DNA from: Mesostigma viride
Lineage: Eukaryota; Streptophyta; Mesostigmatophyceae; Mesostigmatales; Mesostigmataceae
Direction of reading: 5' to 3'
DNA length: 36,000 bases
Assembly: GCA_009746045.1 (NCBI GenBank)
Contig: RPFO01000165.1
Location: 6,435,036-6,471,035 of the forward strand
In this document: piece after piece, positions 1 to 8,821 of the stretch
Layout of the letters: each line of letters starts with the position of its first letter
How positions within the stretch are numbered: the first letter of the stretch is position 1
Position numbers and translations under genes: made by a program
Notes under the pieces: model-generated
Databases searched by the model: none
What the model was told of the DNA's origin: nothing
The model's input: only the letters and a program-made list of their open reading frames with translations

Positions 1-1199
1 TTTTTCCTGCGCGGTGTAGTTAGAAACATCTTCCACGCTTCTGCCCACCGCCCCCAGTTCCGCATCCCCGATCTTGGGGAAGCGCGCCACCTGCTGCGTG
101 TTTTCCATGACCTCCATGCTCTCTGGCAACTCGGAGTTGGCATCGCGCCATTCGAACACCTTGTTGACTTGGACGCGCGTGTGCTTGTCCCCCTGAAGGA
201 CTGGTACGGGTTGGAGAACTCGGCGTTCGACACCCTGGATTCGTAGGTCTTTGGATTCAGCGGCTCCCTCACGTCGCCGACCCGCTCGCCCAACTGGAGA
301 GCCTGCACTCCAAAGTCGCCCACCGGAGCCGGGTGGCTCTCCAGCGCGTCGAGTGTGGCGTACCTCTTCGGGTCTCCCCGGTTGTGGTCGGACGAGCCCC
401 AGCGCGAGGCCTCGACGCCGTTGTACGCGTCAGACACCTGGGTGGGGTTCGATGTGTGGCGGCACGCTCGGGGAGGACGGTGGCGTGGTACATGTCACTC
501 ATCCGCGCCCCCGCCGGATGGAAGTCCGCCAGCGGTGGGCGGTGTTCCATCCCCGCGCGTAGTGCCACCCCCCGTTCCCCATGCTCGTGGTGGGCAGACT
601 CCTCTGCTCCAGATGCGCCACCTGGGGGTTGGGGTGGTTGACTCGCAGCCGCGGCTCGGTATATTGAAATTTCTGTTCAGCGTCTCAGGCCCCGTGCGGG
701 GGTCCCTCTCCCTGGCCACGTTGAACTCCCAGGTTTTTTGGATAGGAAACGCCCTGTCTGGCATCACGCTGCCCTGGAAATCGGCGAGCTCCACAGGCTG
801 TCTCTCGTTGGACACGTCGACACCCGGTATCCCCGTGGCGGCGGCGCTGGCTGGCGGGGCGCTGTACATTGATGGCCGGGGGAACCCGCCAGGAGCGAAC
901 ATCACGCCGCCCTCGTGCCCCTCTGGCGGCTGTACGTGCATGTCAACTCCCGACACGCTGCGTTCGAACCCTATCGCCTGGTTGGGCGCCGTGGAGTACG
1001 CCGAATCGCCAGGGCCGTACCCTCCTCTCGCCGTGTAATTAGGCACCATAGGAAACCCCAGCGAGTTGGGGTGGGACAGCAAGTATTGGGGCGGCGGCGG
1101 TATGTCGTCCAGTTCCAACGCCGAGAATGGCTGGCGGCTGACTGGCGGGGGGCGCAACAAGTATCCGGCTACTGCCACCGCTGACATAATAAGAAACAT
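1..1199 (-). CDS. Membrane-anchored, probably virion-associated protein; partial and frameshifted
   Basis: The ATG at 1199 opens with a short hydrophobic segment (residues 1-15, MFLIMSAVAVAGYLL), then a Pro/Tyr/Gly-rich ectodomain-like stretch. The first frame stays protein-like to about 665. Good coding sense then moves between frames several times (near 665, near the C run at 508-512, near 440-460 and near the C run at 189-193) and leaves the left edge still open. Recognisable pieces after the shifts include 'EPRLRVNHPNPQ', 'SDMYHATVLPERAA', 'VSDAYNGVEASRWG' and 'KVFEWRDANSELPESME'. A single long protein of at least 390 residues with a signal anchor is more likely than several small ones. 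A TATATA box lies upstream at 1226-1237. I do not recognise the family. N-terminally anchored proteins of this kind are common among NCLDV membrane or capsid-associated proteins, but that is inference. Confidence 0.55.
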
Positions 1200-1225
1200 G
1201 CTGGCTGTGTTGTCATTAAATCACT

Positions 1226-1237
1226 GATATATATTTT
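1226..1237 (-). promoter_or_regulatory. AT-rich TATA-type promoter element
   Basis: On the minus strand this reads AAAATATATATC, about 27 nt before the ATG at 1199 in otherwise GC-rich DNA. The same kind of box recurs before many genes in the window. Confidence 0.5.
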
Positions 1238-1245
1238 CAACATGA

Positions 1246-1602
1246 CTACACCGAATACCCGTCAATCAAACCAGGAGGGATGTCCGTTAACATGGGGGTG
1301 AGTCCGTCCACATACCGGTCCCCCCTCTTCATTTGATCCCAATACATGTTAGCGTAGGGGGCCATCACGCGGTCGTCGATCAGCAGCGACCGGTTCTGGT
1401 TGATAGCGGCGGACCCCCCCCTGACTCGCATGGAATCGAGGGAAGGCTCGATGCGGCCACCGAGCGACAAGTACTGCGGCATGGCGTTGACTGGGTAATT
1501 GACGGTGAAGTCCAGTGAGGGTCCCACAGACGCCCGCGTCCTCGCTGGTGGCGTTGTTAGCAAAAATGATGCTGGAAGACATGGATTGATTATTATAACC
1601 AT
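1246..1602 (-). CDS. Small hypothetical protein (118 aa)
   Basis: Not recognised. From about residue 25 the protein looks coding ('SLDFTVNYPVNAMPQYLSL', 'NQNRSLLIDDRVMAPYANMY'), rich in Asn, Tyr and Pro like a small virion protein, with no membrane segment. The ATG at 1602 lies 3 nt after the stop of the upstream gene. The first 25 residues look poor, whereas another ATG at 1582 in a different frame opens a better N-terminus (MSSSIIFANNATSEDAG), so the true start may be 1582 with a one-base error near 1530. It lies in a minus-strand run with 1606-1863 and 1847-2335. Confidence 0.55.
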   Translation of the reverse strand: MVIIINPCLPASFLLTTPPARTRASVGPSLDFTVNYPVNAMPQYLSLGGRIEPSLDSMRVRGGSAAINQNRSLLIDDRVMAPYANMYWDQMKRGDRYVDGLTPMLTDIPPGLIDGYSV

Positions 1603-1605
1603 ATA

Positions 1606-1863
1606 TTAGAAATTGTCGTAACCGACTTGCACGTGCTCTTGCCCTGTCCTGCGAATCTGCACCTCGCGAGAGTGCGCCGTCTCGAGCGTCTTCCTTTCCA
1701 TGCTGCCAAACTCCGCCGGCGGTGCATCAGGTGTCAGCGCCTCGCCGCACTCGCGACACACGCCCCATCGGCTCTTGGTAAGGCAGGAGATATAGAACAG
1801 GGCGACGGACGCGGAGACCAGAACAAACGCGGATGTCGTCATTGTATCAGTAGTAGGTTTCAT
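1606..1863 (-). CDS. Small single-pass membrane protein with CxxC (85 aa)
   Basis: A hydrophobic segment at about residues 9-29 (SAFVLVSASVALFYISCL) follows a short polar N-terminus. It is followed by a basic patch and a C-R-E-C pair at about residues 36-39, which could bind metal or form a disulphide, then a polar tail. The architecture suggests a signal-anchored virion membrane protein. The ATG at 1863 overlaps the 3' end of the upstream gene by 17 nt, and the stop is 3 nt from the next ORF, so the three genes form a compact minus-strand cluster. Family unknown. Confidence 0.6.
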   Translation of the reverse strand: MKPTTDTMTTSAFVLVSASVALFYISCLTKSRWGVCRECGEALTPDAPPAEFGSMERKTLETAHSREVQIRRTGQEHVQVGYDNF

Positions 1864-2335
1864 TTTTTTGGCAAGTGAGCGCTGCAGAACTCGTCCCTCG
1901 CGTGGGGGCGACGTTGTTCATCACAAAGTTGTAAAAAGCCTTCTCGGTTTTGGGCATGCCCTCTCTCTCCAACGGCCTGCTGTCTGTCACTATATCGTGG
2001 GGCAAGTCGTGCACGTTGGAGCAGACGAGCACGTCGTTCACCCCGTCCGCCTTCAAATGGGGGTCGGCGTTGTACCAAGACGCGTCCTTGGACACGATCA
2101 CCACCCTGTCGCCGGGTCTCACGTCCCCCGACTGCACCCTCTTCCCCAAGTCGTATTGGAATAGCGAGTCGGCGGCCTCGCGTGACAGCGACGGCGACCG
2201 CATAAGCACGCCGAGGGGGATCGGCCCATTGTAGCCCCTGCCGCAGTACGCGACAATGCGGCAGGCGAACGGGTTAATCCGCGCGGCCTCTTTGGAGCAC
2301 TGGTCCAAGTCGACAAACACGAGTGTCCTGGTCAT
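1847..2335 (-). CDS. Possible PIN/NYN-like nuclease-fold protein (162 aa)
   Basis: The reading frame is open further upstream, but protein-like sequence begins at the ATG at 2335 (MTRTLVFVDLDQ), just after an AT-rich intergenic stretch shared with a divergent gene. The order of acidic motifs, 'VFVDLDQ' at the first strand, 'REAADSLFQYDLG' in the middle and 'RVVIVSKDAS' later, resembles PIN/NYN-fold ribonucleases, where three or four Asp bind metal. The last third is less typical. If real, it would be a small RNase acting on host or viral RNA. A HAD-like fold is the main alternative because of the DxD-like VDLDQ. Function is inferred from motif order only. Confidence 0.55.
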   Translation of the reverse strand: MTRTLVFVDLDQCSKEAARINPFACRIVAYCGRGYNGPIPLGVLMRSPSLSREAADSLFQYDLGKRVQSGDVRPGDRVVIVSKDASWYNADPHLKADGVNDVLVCSNVHDLPHDIVTDSRPLEREGMPKTEKAFYNFVMNNVAPTRGTSSAALTCQKNETYY

Positions 2336-2407
2336 GGCGGCGCGGTTATATTGACAAAAAGAAAAACTGCTATACTGTTTAAGCACCCATCGACGCACCA
2401 TCGCGCG

Positions 2408-2575
2408 ATGAAACAGTGTTCCTATTGCCTGAAGTTCCATCACCCGGACACATCGGGGGTGCACTCCCGTGACAGCTGGTTCTGCTCCTTCCCCTGTCTG
2501 TACTCCTTCAAGCACGGAGCGGCCGTGTACCAGAAGAAGCCGGTTAACACTTCTTCTTCGGTTCCGTCTTCTTAG
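2408..2575 (+). CDS. Small FCS/MYM-like zinc-finger protein (55 aa)
   Basis: The ATG at 2408 opens MKQCSYCLKFHH, followed by 'WFCSFPCLYSFKHG'. The C-x2-C ... F-C-S-x2-C spacing matches the short FCS/MYM-type zinc finger found as stand-alone proteins in large DNA viruses. A longer upstream start at 2351 is possible, but its extra residues do not look conserved. It is divergent from the PIN/NYN-like gene across a 72-nt AT-rich promoter gap and overlaps the 3' end of the opposing basic-protein gene by 32 nt. Role unknown; such fingers usually mediate protein or nucleic-acid contacts. Confidence 0.55.
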   Translation: MKQCSYCLKFHHPDTSGVHSRDSWFCSFPCLYSFKHGAAVYQKKPVNTSSSVPSS

Positions 2576-2945
2576 CCTTCTTGGTCTTCTTAGCCTTCCT
2601 CTTCTTGACCGCTCTCGGCTTACAGCCCACGGCCGGGTCCTTTTTCGGTTTGATGTACTGCACGCACGGTTTGTCGTCGTTCTTCTTCTTGAGCTCTTTA
2701 TAAATCTTTTTCTTCTCCTCCCTCTTGGCCGTCTTCTCCTCTTTTGACCGGGGCACAAGAGAGCTCGCAGGCTGCTTTTTCACCAATGCCCCCCACACTT
2801 TCTGCTTCTTTTGAGCCAACGTCAAACCGCTGTCGAACTTCATCTTTGGCATCAAGGCCTCCGTCTCCTTGCGCGCTCGCTCCATCGCGTCCTGGAGACT
2901 GAACATGCGCTCACATTTTAGACAGTCGTCGTAATGAGTTTCCAT
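2544..2945 (-). CDS. Lysine-rich basic protein (133 aa)
   Basis: The N-terminal part has 'CLKC' (possible metal site) and an amphipathic stretch. From about residue 62 it becomes extremely Lys-rich (KEEKTAKREEKKK, KKRKAKKTKKAKKTEPKKKC). This composition is typical of viral DNA-packaging or nucleolar-type basic proteins. The ATG at 2945 overlaps the upstream gene (2918-3154) by 28 nt, suggesting co-transcription. No specific family recognised; DNA or RNA binding is inferred from charge alone. Confidence 0.6.
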   Translation of the reverse strand: METHYDDCLKCERMFSLQDAMERARKETEALMPKMKFDSGLTLAQKKQKVWGALVKKQPASSLVPRSKEEKTAKREEKKKIYKELKKKNDDKPCVQYIKPKKDPAVGCKPRAVKKRKAKKTKKAKKTEPKKKC

Positions 2946-3154
2946 CTCGTGTGGCGATAGATGGAGCCGACGAGTTTCGTCCAGGACTTCACGTTCTCTT
3001 CATGGGCTTCTCCGTTCTTCTGTCGCACCTTGGCAACGATGTCTCCTCCGCAGTTCTTCTCCAGGTCTGTCTTAACGAGCCCCCCGACCGTCTGGTCCGC
3101 GCTCCCGTTGAACACCTGGCGTCGACTTCCAATGACCGGTTCCTTGACTGGCAT
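2918..3154 (-). CDS. Small 'DL..N..G.IV.K' NCLDV-type protein (78 aa)
   Basis: The central segment 'KTDLEKNCGGDIVAK' followed by 'ENVKSWTKLVG' fits a pattern I recall from small basic proteins widespread in algal giant viruses and mimivirids (DL-x3-N-x2-G-x-[IV]V-[SA]-K ... W-x-x-[AL]V). Their function is not established; a DNA-associated role is often supposed. A second protein with the same core is at 25519-25817. The start at 3154 is the first ATG and overlaps no upstream gene. Family assignment is from memory. Confidence 0.6.
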   Translation of the reverse strand: MPVKEPVIGSRRQVFNGSADQTVGGLVKTDLEKNCGGDIVAKVRQKNGEAHEENVKSWTKLVGSIYRHTRWKLITTTV

Positions 3155-3185
3155 CTCGGCTTATACCCACTGAGCACATAATATT

Positions 3186-6100
3186 TTAAACGTACTCGAT
3201 ATATATGGAAGGCAGGACGGGGGGTCTGTAGGATGTATTGAGAAGGCGCCCAGCACGTTTGCCGTATTCCTTCACCGTATACGTATCGTGTAATACAGAA
3301 TCGAGCTTGTCCTTGACCACTCTCTTGTGTCGCATCAATACATCATGCACAACATGCTTGTCTTCCCGGCCCAACAAGTGATCCACGTCCATGTCCTGCT
3401 GGATGGCCCTGTCTCTCAATATCTGGGCAGTGTACTCCTCCGCGCGGCCAATGGCCCTCCCGGCCTTCTCGACGTCCACCTTTAGAATGGCTTCTTCTCG
3501 AACCTCGGCCGCCGCCTTCTGGATATCCTCCGGGGGGGTGATGTGTTTTATCATCACGGGCAGCGGCTTGACGACGCCGTCCACCTTCACATGGAACCAG
3601 GGGTCGTTGACCCTCCCAGCCTGCCAGTCCACGCGGACGTTGGAGTTGGGCTGAGGGACCTTCACGATCACGCCGCGTTTCTGTTCGCCTTTGTGCACAA
3701 AGTCCACGGTCTTCCCCATCCACCCCTGGCAGTCGGACGGGCGCGGCACGCGGCACCTGGTCTTGGGGGGGGTTCTCTTGCCGGGAGAGGCGCTGACGGG
3801 TCGCTCTTACGATGTTGACGCTGCGTGTCTTGTACTGCTCGTCTCCTTCCATGCTGCCGGGACACACGTGGTCGCGCAAACCCAACTCGAGCGCGCGCCC
3901 TTTGCGGGGCTGTACCTCGCCGTCGTCCTCGGTGTACTTTCCGTCGACGAACCGCCCCATGCACTTCAACTTGCGAACGGGGGCGCCCGTATCCGTGACA
4001 GGGGCGGGTTGGGGGTCTATCTTGCGCGGCACGACGTCCTTTTGAATGCTCCTGTACCCAGAGCACAGCATGTAGTTCTTGATGGCGTGCGGCCTGATGA
4101 GGGCGTGGAAGGCGTTAATCACGGCGATAGACAGGTTTAGTCGCGTCCTCGTGTGTTGGAACGCCTCCTTGCGAATATAGTGCTTCCCCGTGTTGAAGGC
4201 CTGTTCGATCGGGTTGTACTCGGGGCTGTACGGCGGCGTGAAAATAAGTGCCGGCCTCCGCCCATCCTCTCGCATCGACAACCGCGTGGGTGGCTCCAGC
4301 ACGCCATCGCCGCCTCCTCTCTTTCGCAGCAGCTGGGCCAGCGGCGACAGCTCGGAGATGGGGAACACGGCCAGCTGGGGCGGCAGTTTGTTGTTGAGAG
4401 CGATGTCGCGGTTGGACGCGGGGTCGTGGTAACTCGCCCCGTCCAGCAACACGGTCTTCCCCTTTACGAAACTGTCCGGCAGCGACCTAATGAAGGAGCG
4501 GAAGAGCGACTTGGACACCGTGACCGGAGCGGCGCCCACGTTCAGTTCGCGCATCTGGGAAACGCGCAAGTTGATGGTGGAGATCTCCCTGTGGCGCACG
4601 CCGTCCGCCGACGCCTTGGGCTGCCGTATCTTTGCGGGAGCTCTGGCCGGCAGCAGGTTGTTTATGTGGGTCTCGAACTTGGTCGGGAACATGTCGCCGT
4701 TGAAGTACTTGTCCTCCTCCTCGTTTCCTTCCGCCTCCTCTTCCGCGTCCTCGTCCACCTCGTCCCCGTCCGCCGCGGGAGGCGCAGGGGGGGCAGGCGG
4801 CCCGTCTGGGTTCGCCCGCGCCCTGTACTTGTAGCCGCCGCCGCCCTCGACCAAGGACGGGAGCCGTTCGTGGATGCGAGTGAAGAAGGCGTCCTTCTCC
4901 CCCCTGAACACGTGCACGATCTTCCAAATGTGGACGGCCATCTCCACCCTGCTCAGGTTCTGCTTCTTCGTGTATCGCTGGAGGGACAGGTTCATCGAAT
5001 GGAATAACGCCTTTGCCAGGTCCATGTCCGCAACCTTCTTGCTGTTGTGCAGGTCCGCGTACCACTTGCTGTACAGGGGGCTTATCGGGTTCGCCAACGC
5101 CGTGTGCAGCTTCGATCGACGGTCGCGGTGGGGCTGGGACAGCGGGTAAAAGAGAGATAAGTATATCGTCTCGAACGAGGACGTTTTAAAAGTGTTGTAC
5201 ACCAGCGTCATGGTGGCCTGTATCCCGTCCTCAAAGTCCTCCTCGTGATCGTACCTGCCCCTCGTGTCGTCGTACGCCAGCGCCACGCTGCCCTGTGCGG
5301 CGCTCTTCGTCCGTTCCAGCATGCCCGTTATCGTGATGTCACTCCTCCCCTTGTGCATCCAGCCGGACAGCACCGGCGGCTCTTCGCCGTACACCCGATT
5401 AGACACCCTGTAGTTGTGCTGGGAAATGTACGCCTGGCTGACATAGTCGTAGGCCGCCAGCCGCAGCACGAATTCCACTCGCTCCTCGTTGTCGTCCGTG
5501 AACGTCACGTGTTCGGCTATCAGTTTGTCCGGCAACGCCAGCCAGTAGTTCTCGCGCATGAACGTGCAGTTGATGGCCCTTTGTATGTCCCTGTATCCGT
5601 GTTGACCGTCCGCGTCCGGGGGCAGCCGGGTCCAGAACTTGTCTGGCATCTGGGCGCAGTTAGCAAAGCCCCTCGTCTCGTCGTAGGGGAACTTCTTGAC
5701 GAACCAATCGTAGAAGAAGGTGCCGTCCTTGGACATGTCGCCGAGGACCTGCTTGAGCTTGAACAGACGTATCCTGTCCTCCGCCCCCTCCTCCTGCCTG
5801 CATATGTCACCCACTATTTGCACGATGCCGTCCCACCAGATCCCCTGGCGAAGAGTCTCGGCCACCGCCTCGTGACGCTGGTTCAAGCACGGGGTGTGGT
5901 TCACTATCCTGGAAGGCAGCGGGGGGAATATGCGCAGGAAGAACGCCGGCGTCTTCTTCTCGTCATCGGGCCACTTCATCGCCGCCCACACGATCGTGCG
6001 CGTGTCGCTCTGTTCGCGCCGTCGCAGTTGAGGTATCTCGCCCTTCTTGGCCCACGCCCTGGACGGCGCCATGTTCATCGTGACGCTGAACTCGTCGATG

Positions 6101-6779
6101 AAGACGCAATCCTCTGCAAACAGCGTTTTCTGCAACTCCAGTAGGTCGTTGGACTTCTCCTTTACGTACCGCAAGTCCTTCTCGATGTAGTCGTACGCTA
6201 CCTTCTTGTATGTCAACTCGTGTTCCTTGCGAGCCCTCTGCACGTCGGCAGCCGTGAGAGTGGCACCGCGCAAGAGGCCGTTCGCCTTTGCGAACATTGC
6301 ACGAGTCTCTTTCGGCACCCGTGCGAGGATGGCGCCCTCCTCGTCGGCGCCCTTGTTGATGAAGTACACCAGGTCGTCGGCGGACATGTAAGACACGGCG
6401 GAAGTCTGGAGCGAGGAAATGAGTTTGGAAAGGTCCTTCCACCCCTGATCTCCAAAACGGGCCACGTGGTTCGGAACCGCGTCCCTTATCCTGGCGGCTT
6501 CACCATCCTGCCGTTGCTCATCACCTTGTCCCACGCCCTTCGCACCATCGGGCGCAGGGCGGACCTCTTCACATCATCTTCCCTGCTGTAATCGAGCCCC
6601 AATGCCTTGTCGTGTTTCCATAATGCATGATATCTTATCGCTGTCTTCTTGTCGATTCCGTAATGGTCGGCGATGGTCTGAATAGTCGCGTCACCGCGGT
6701 TGCTCACGTCCATGGCCACCCTATGTCTAAAGTGCAAGCTGTGAGCCTTTCCCGAGGTTATGGCGCGCTGCGTATCCAT
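3186..6779 (-). CDS. DDE transposase-related protein (IS630/Tc1-like) with a giant internal insertion; two frameshifts
   Basis: The ATG at 6779 starts a helix-turn-helix segment ('ATIQTIADHYGIDKKTAIRY') ending out of frame near 6493. The main frame then runs to a run of eight G at 3765-3772, after which coding sense moves to the frame ending at 3186. Catalytic motifs of the IS630/Tc1 RNase-H fold are clear: first Asp in 'CVFIDEFSV' (codon 6096-6094), second in 'TVLLDGASYH' (4443-4441), Glu in 'YSPEYNPIEQAF' (4206-4204). Normally the first two are about 90-100 residues apart; here they are 551 apart. The insertion is helical-looking and ends in an acidic/proline linker (about 4840-4700). The C-terminal extension (3749-3186) includes 'MGKTVDFVHKGEQKRGVIVK', SH3/KOW-like in look, then helices. 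No terminal inverted repeats are visible and the flanks look like viral promoters, so it is probably a resident viral gene, not a mobile unit. At roughly 1,196 codons it is far longer than any IS630 transposase. Confidence 0.8.
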
Positions 6780-6812
6780 TCGTACAATTTATTGCCGAAA
6801 ATAATATGTTTA

Positions 6813-7247
6813 TCAATACGAGCGCCGTTCCAGGTCGTCCGTCACCGGCATGTTGGTCATGCGCGTTGTGTCGGCGACGCTCCAGGGCTCCACAATGCTC
6901 TTAAAGGTGTCGCGTGGGATGGACGGCGAGGGCCGCTGCAGGGACCCAGGAGGGACACCCGGTCGGTAGTTTGCCACGTTGTCCTTATTCTTGTCTGCCT
7001 CGCGCTTCTGCCTGCCTACCATGAGTCGCTTGTCCACCATGTACGCCACCGTCGCCAGGACGGAAACCAAGAAACCAGAGAAGGCGCCTCGAAACGAGTT
7101 GGTGAGGATGCCTCCGAGCACGGCGCAGTATATTCCGAACCGCCTCGCCGAAAGGAACCTCTCCCTGGAGGGGATCCCCTGCGCCAACGGCCAGAATGAC
7201 AGGTAGTCGTCGGACAAACCCTCGAAGTAGGTGTCGACAAAACCCAT
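6813..7247 (-). CDS. Membrane protein, possibly DUF5762-like (144 aa)
   Basis: The N-terminal half has 'DDYLSFWPLAQGIPSRERF' followed by about 45 hydrophobic residues forming two likely membrane segments (FGIYCAVLGGILTN and FLVSVLATVAYMV), then a polar tail ending near 'TTRMTNMPVTDD'. An 'FWP...P...E/RF' start, two membrane helices and a conserved C-terminal 'R.PT.DN'-like motif recall the NCLDV family DUF5762, but the match is loose and from memory. The ATG at 7247 lies 23 nt after the corrected stop of the upstream gene. Probably an inner-membrane virion component. Confidence 0.6.
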   Translation of the reverse strand: MGFVDTYFEGLSDDYLSFWPLAQGIPSRERFLSARRFGIYCAVLGGILTNSFRGAFSGFLVSVLATVAYMVDKRLMVGRQKREADKNKDNVANYRPGVPPGSLQRPSPSIPRDTFKSIVEPWSVADTTRMTNMPVTDDLERRSY

Positions 7248-7270
7248 CCGCGTTTCTACAGTTAGCTACG

Positions 7271-7779
7271 TTAATTTTCAAGCTGAGGTAGGCCCGCGTC
7301 CCCCCGTCGCCCATCTGCTCCATCATGTGCTGTATGAGGCCCCTGCACGCCGCCTCGGGGTCCTGCTGCCCCTCCACCACACTGTTGGCGAAGGACTGCG
7401 CCATGGCCTCCGCCTGCTGCATGATCTCGGGGGGGATCTCCTGGATGCCGATGCCGATGATGGCCAGAGTCTGCAGGTACTGCCAGATGGCCTCCTGGGT
7501 GCCGGCGGGGGACTTTTGCCACTTGGTCTGGAAATTGACGTCCCGCAAGTACGGCACGTCGCCGAACGCCTCAAACACCGACTCGTCCTTGGACATGATC
7601 GCCTGCATGTGAGGCCCGATAGCCTCCATGTACTTCTGCAACGGCAGCCGGGCGTTCGACTTGCACGCCAGCTCGAACGCCGTCAGGATGCCCGGGATGG
7701 TCCGCTCTTCCGGGTACGCCATCTCGAGCTCGCTCAGGAAGGACTTCATCATGCTGTTGAAAGCCTGCACCGCCGACAT
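7271..7779 (-). CDS. Conserved NCLDV-type small protein (about 169 aa), one frameshift near the 3' end
   Basis: The ATG at 7779 follows a TATATA box (7788-7793). 'FNSMMKSFLSELEMAYPEE' and 'AIMSKDESVFEAFGDVP' followed by 'AIWQYLQTLAIIGIG' recall a family seen across algal viruses and mimivirids (F-x2-FL-x-[DE]L-x3-[FY]PE ... I-x3-DE-x-[FV]F ... [IW]W-[KQ]Y[LF]). Function is not established. Read literally, the frame continues to 6985 and swallows the next gene. A one-base loss in the six-C run at 7300-7305 would instead end it at 7271 (stop in a frame ending 'LPQLEN'), leaving a normal 23-nt gap to the next ATG. I prefer the short form. Confidence 0.65.
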
Positions 7780-7787
7780 CGCGCACC

Positions 7788-7793
7788 TATATA
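7788..7793 (-). promoter_or_regulatory. TATATA box of the 7271-7779 gene
   Basis: Minus strand reads GTGTATATAGG, 8-14 nt before the ATG at 7779. This is too close for a classical -30 TATA with a long leader; it matches the start-proximal boxes elsewhere in the window. Confidence 0.45.
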
Positions 7794-7828
7794 CACTACA
7801 GCGCAAATTATTAGGCGCGCGTAGACGA

Positions 7829-7839
7829 AAAAAATATAT
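7829..7839 (+). promoter_or_regulatory. AT-rich promoter element of the 7860-8060 gene
   Basis: AAAAAATATAT, about 20 nt before the ATG at 7860, in the divergent interval between two virion-type genes. Confidence 0.45.
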
Positions 7840-7859
7840 GCCAACAAGGTATACGCAAA

Positions 7860-8060
7860 ATGGTGCTCTCGCGGTCCCCGTTGACTCAGGATATCATCAA
7901 GGCCATGGTCGTCATGCTCGCTCTGGCGCTCGCCGACGCGCACGAAAACAATACCGGGTACGCGGCCGGGCTCAAGGACAAGAGCATGTGGATGCGGATC
8001 GCCTTCGTCTCCGGATCTCTCGCCGCCTTCTGGTTGGTCTTTCAGCCGCGACTAGGCTAA
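7860..8060 (+). CDS. Small membrane protein (66 aa)
   Basis: An N-terminal hydrophobic stretch at about residues 13-26 (IKAMVVMLALALADA) and a second at about 48-62 (IAFVSGSLAAFWLVF) with a short polar loop between suggest a two-pass or hairpin membrane protein. The ATG at 7860 is close behind an AT-rich box. It is divergent from the 7271-7779 gene and upstream of two plus-strand genes of similar spacing. Not recognised; size and setting suggest a minor virion membrane protein. Confidence 0.6.
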   Translation: MVLSRSPLTQDIIKAMVVMLALALADAHENNTGYAAGLKDKSMWMRIAFVSGSLAAFWLVFQPRLG

Positions 8061-8127
8061 CGGCAGCGCACGCACCGCGCTCAAAAAACGCAAAAATTCA
8101 AAACGTTCTGTATAGCGCGATCGAACG

Positions 8128-8763
8128 ATGGACGTCAAGGTCCGCATCAACGGAACGATGCACAAGTGGTCCTTCCCCTCCTCCATGGTGGGGACCGCCC
8201 AGTCCATGACCGGCGAGAGCGCAGAGGAGTGCAAGACAATCCTCAAGACCGTTATCGTGCGTCTCGCCGGGCTGCTCGAATCGGGAGCCATGGAGGGCGC
8301 GGTCAGCGACGTGGAGGTCGTGTGCCTGATGCACATCAGGAACCAGAAGGACCTGCCCGATGTCATGAAGAATGGCATCTCGCTCATCCTCGACGGCTGG
8401 AAGGCGGCCGAGGAGAGCATCAACGAGCAGGGGCGCAAGGGGCTCAGGATGCTGGAACGGATTATACCTGTGCTCATGACGTGCGAGAACAGGGAGGCCT
8501 TCGACAAGTTCTTCTCCAGCACGCTGTACCCCTGCATGGAGGACGGGGAAATGAAAGCCATCGTCAAGTTCCTCAGGGTCATGTCCAACTGGACCAACTC
8601 GGGCGAGCCCCTCGTCAAGAAGGACAGCCACTACATCGAGAAGTACTTGGAGAGGGTGTACGCAAACCTGGTGACCCCCGTCCTGGCGGTCAAGAAACAC
8701 ACGGTGGTGTCAAAACGGCTAGACGCCGCCGCAGACACCATCGAGGAGTACATCGACACCTGA
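8128..8763 (+). CDS. Hypothetical protein (211 aa), probably helical
   Basis: Clean frame with strong GC3 codon bias like its neighbours. The first 20 residues look like beta strands ('MDVKVRINGTMHKWSF'); the rest is mostly amphipathic helix ('ILKTVIVRLAGLLESG', 'DVMKNGISLILDGWKAAEE', 'MEDGEMKAIVKFLRVM'). No catalytic motif, membrane segment or signal peptide. The ATG at 8128 is the first Met and fits the intergenic AT-rich stretch before it. It lies between two membrane-protein genes, which hints at a structural role, but I do not recognise it. Confidence 0.7.
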   Translation: MDVKVRINGTMHKWSFPSSMVGTAQSMTGESAEECKTILKTVIVRLAGLLESGAMEGAVSDVEVVCLMHIRNQKDLPDVMKNGISLILDGWKAAEESINEQGRKGLRMLERIIPVLMTCENREAFDKFFSSTLYPCMEDGEMKAIVKFLRVMSNWTNSGEPLVKKDSHYIEKYLERVYANLVTPVLAVKKHTVVSKRLDAAADTIEEYIDT

Positions 8764-8821
8764 GGCGGCGCGCTTTCGCACGCCCTATTCTCGGGACTGT
8801 CTATTGAGTACACACACCGAC

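Noticed and set aside
3765-3772. Programmed ribosomal frameshift at the G8 run
   Set aside because: Homopolymer breaks recur in many unrelated genes, so a sequencing cause is simpler; no stimulatory structure was identified.
4153-5007. Long plus-strand open frame opposite the DDE gene (also 5245-6144)
   Set aside because: Antisense shadows; the minus strand carries intact catalytic motifs and these frames are Arg/Leu/Val-rich noise.
4700-5960. Intein or spliceosomal intron as explanation of the DDE insertion
   Set aside because: No intein block motifs seen, the frame is open throughout, and codon use is continuous with the flanks.
3150-6830. Complete mobile insertion element around the DDE gene
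   Set aside because: No matching inverted repeats or target duplication seen at either flank; flanks look like viral promoters and the gene length is atypical.
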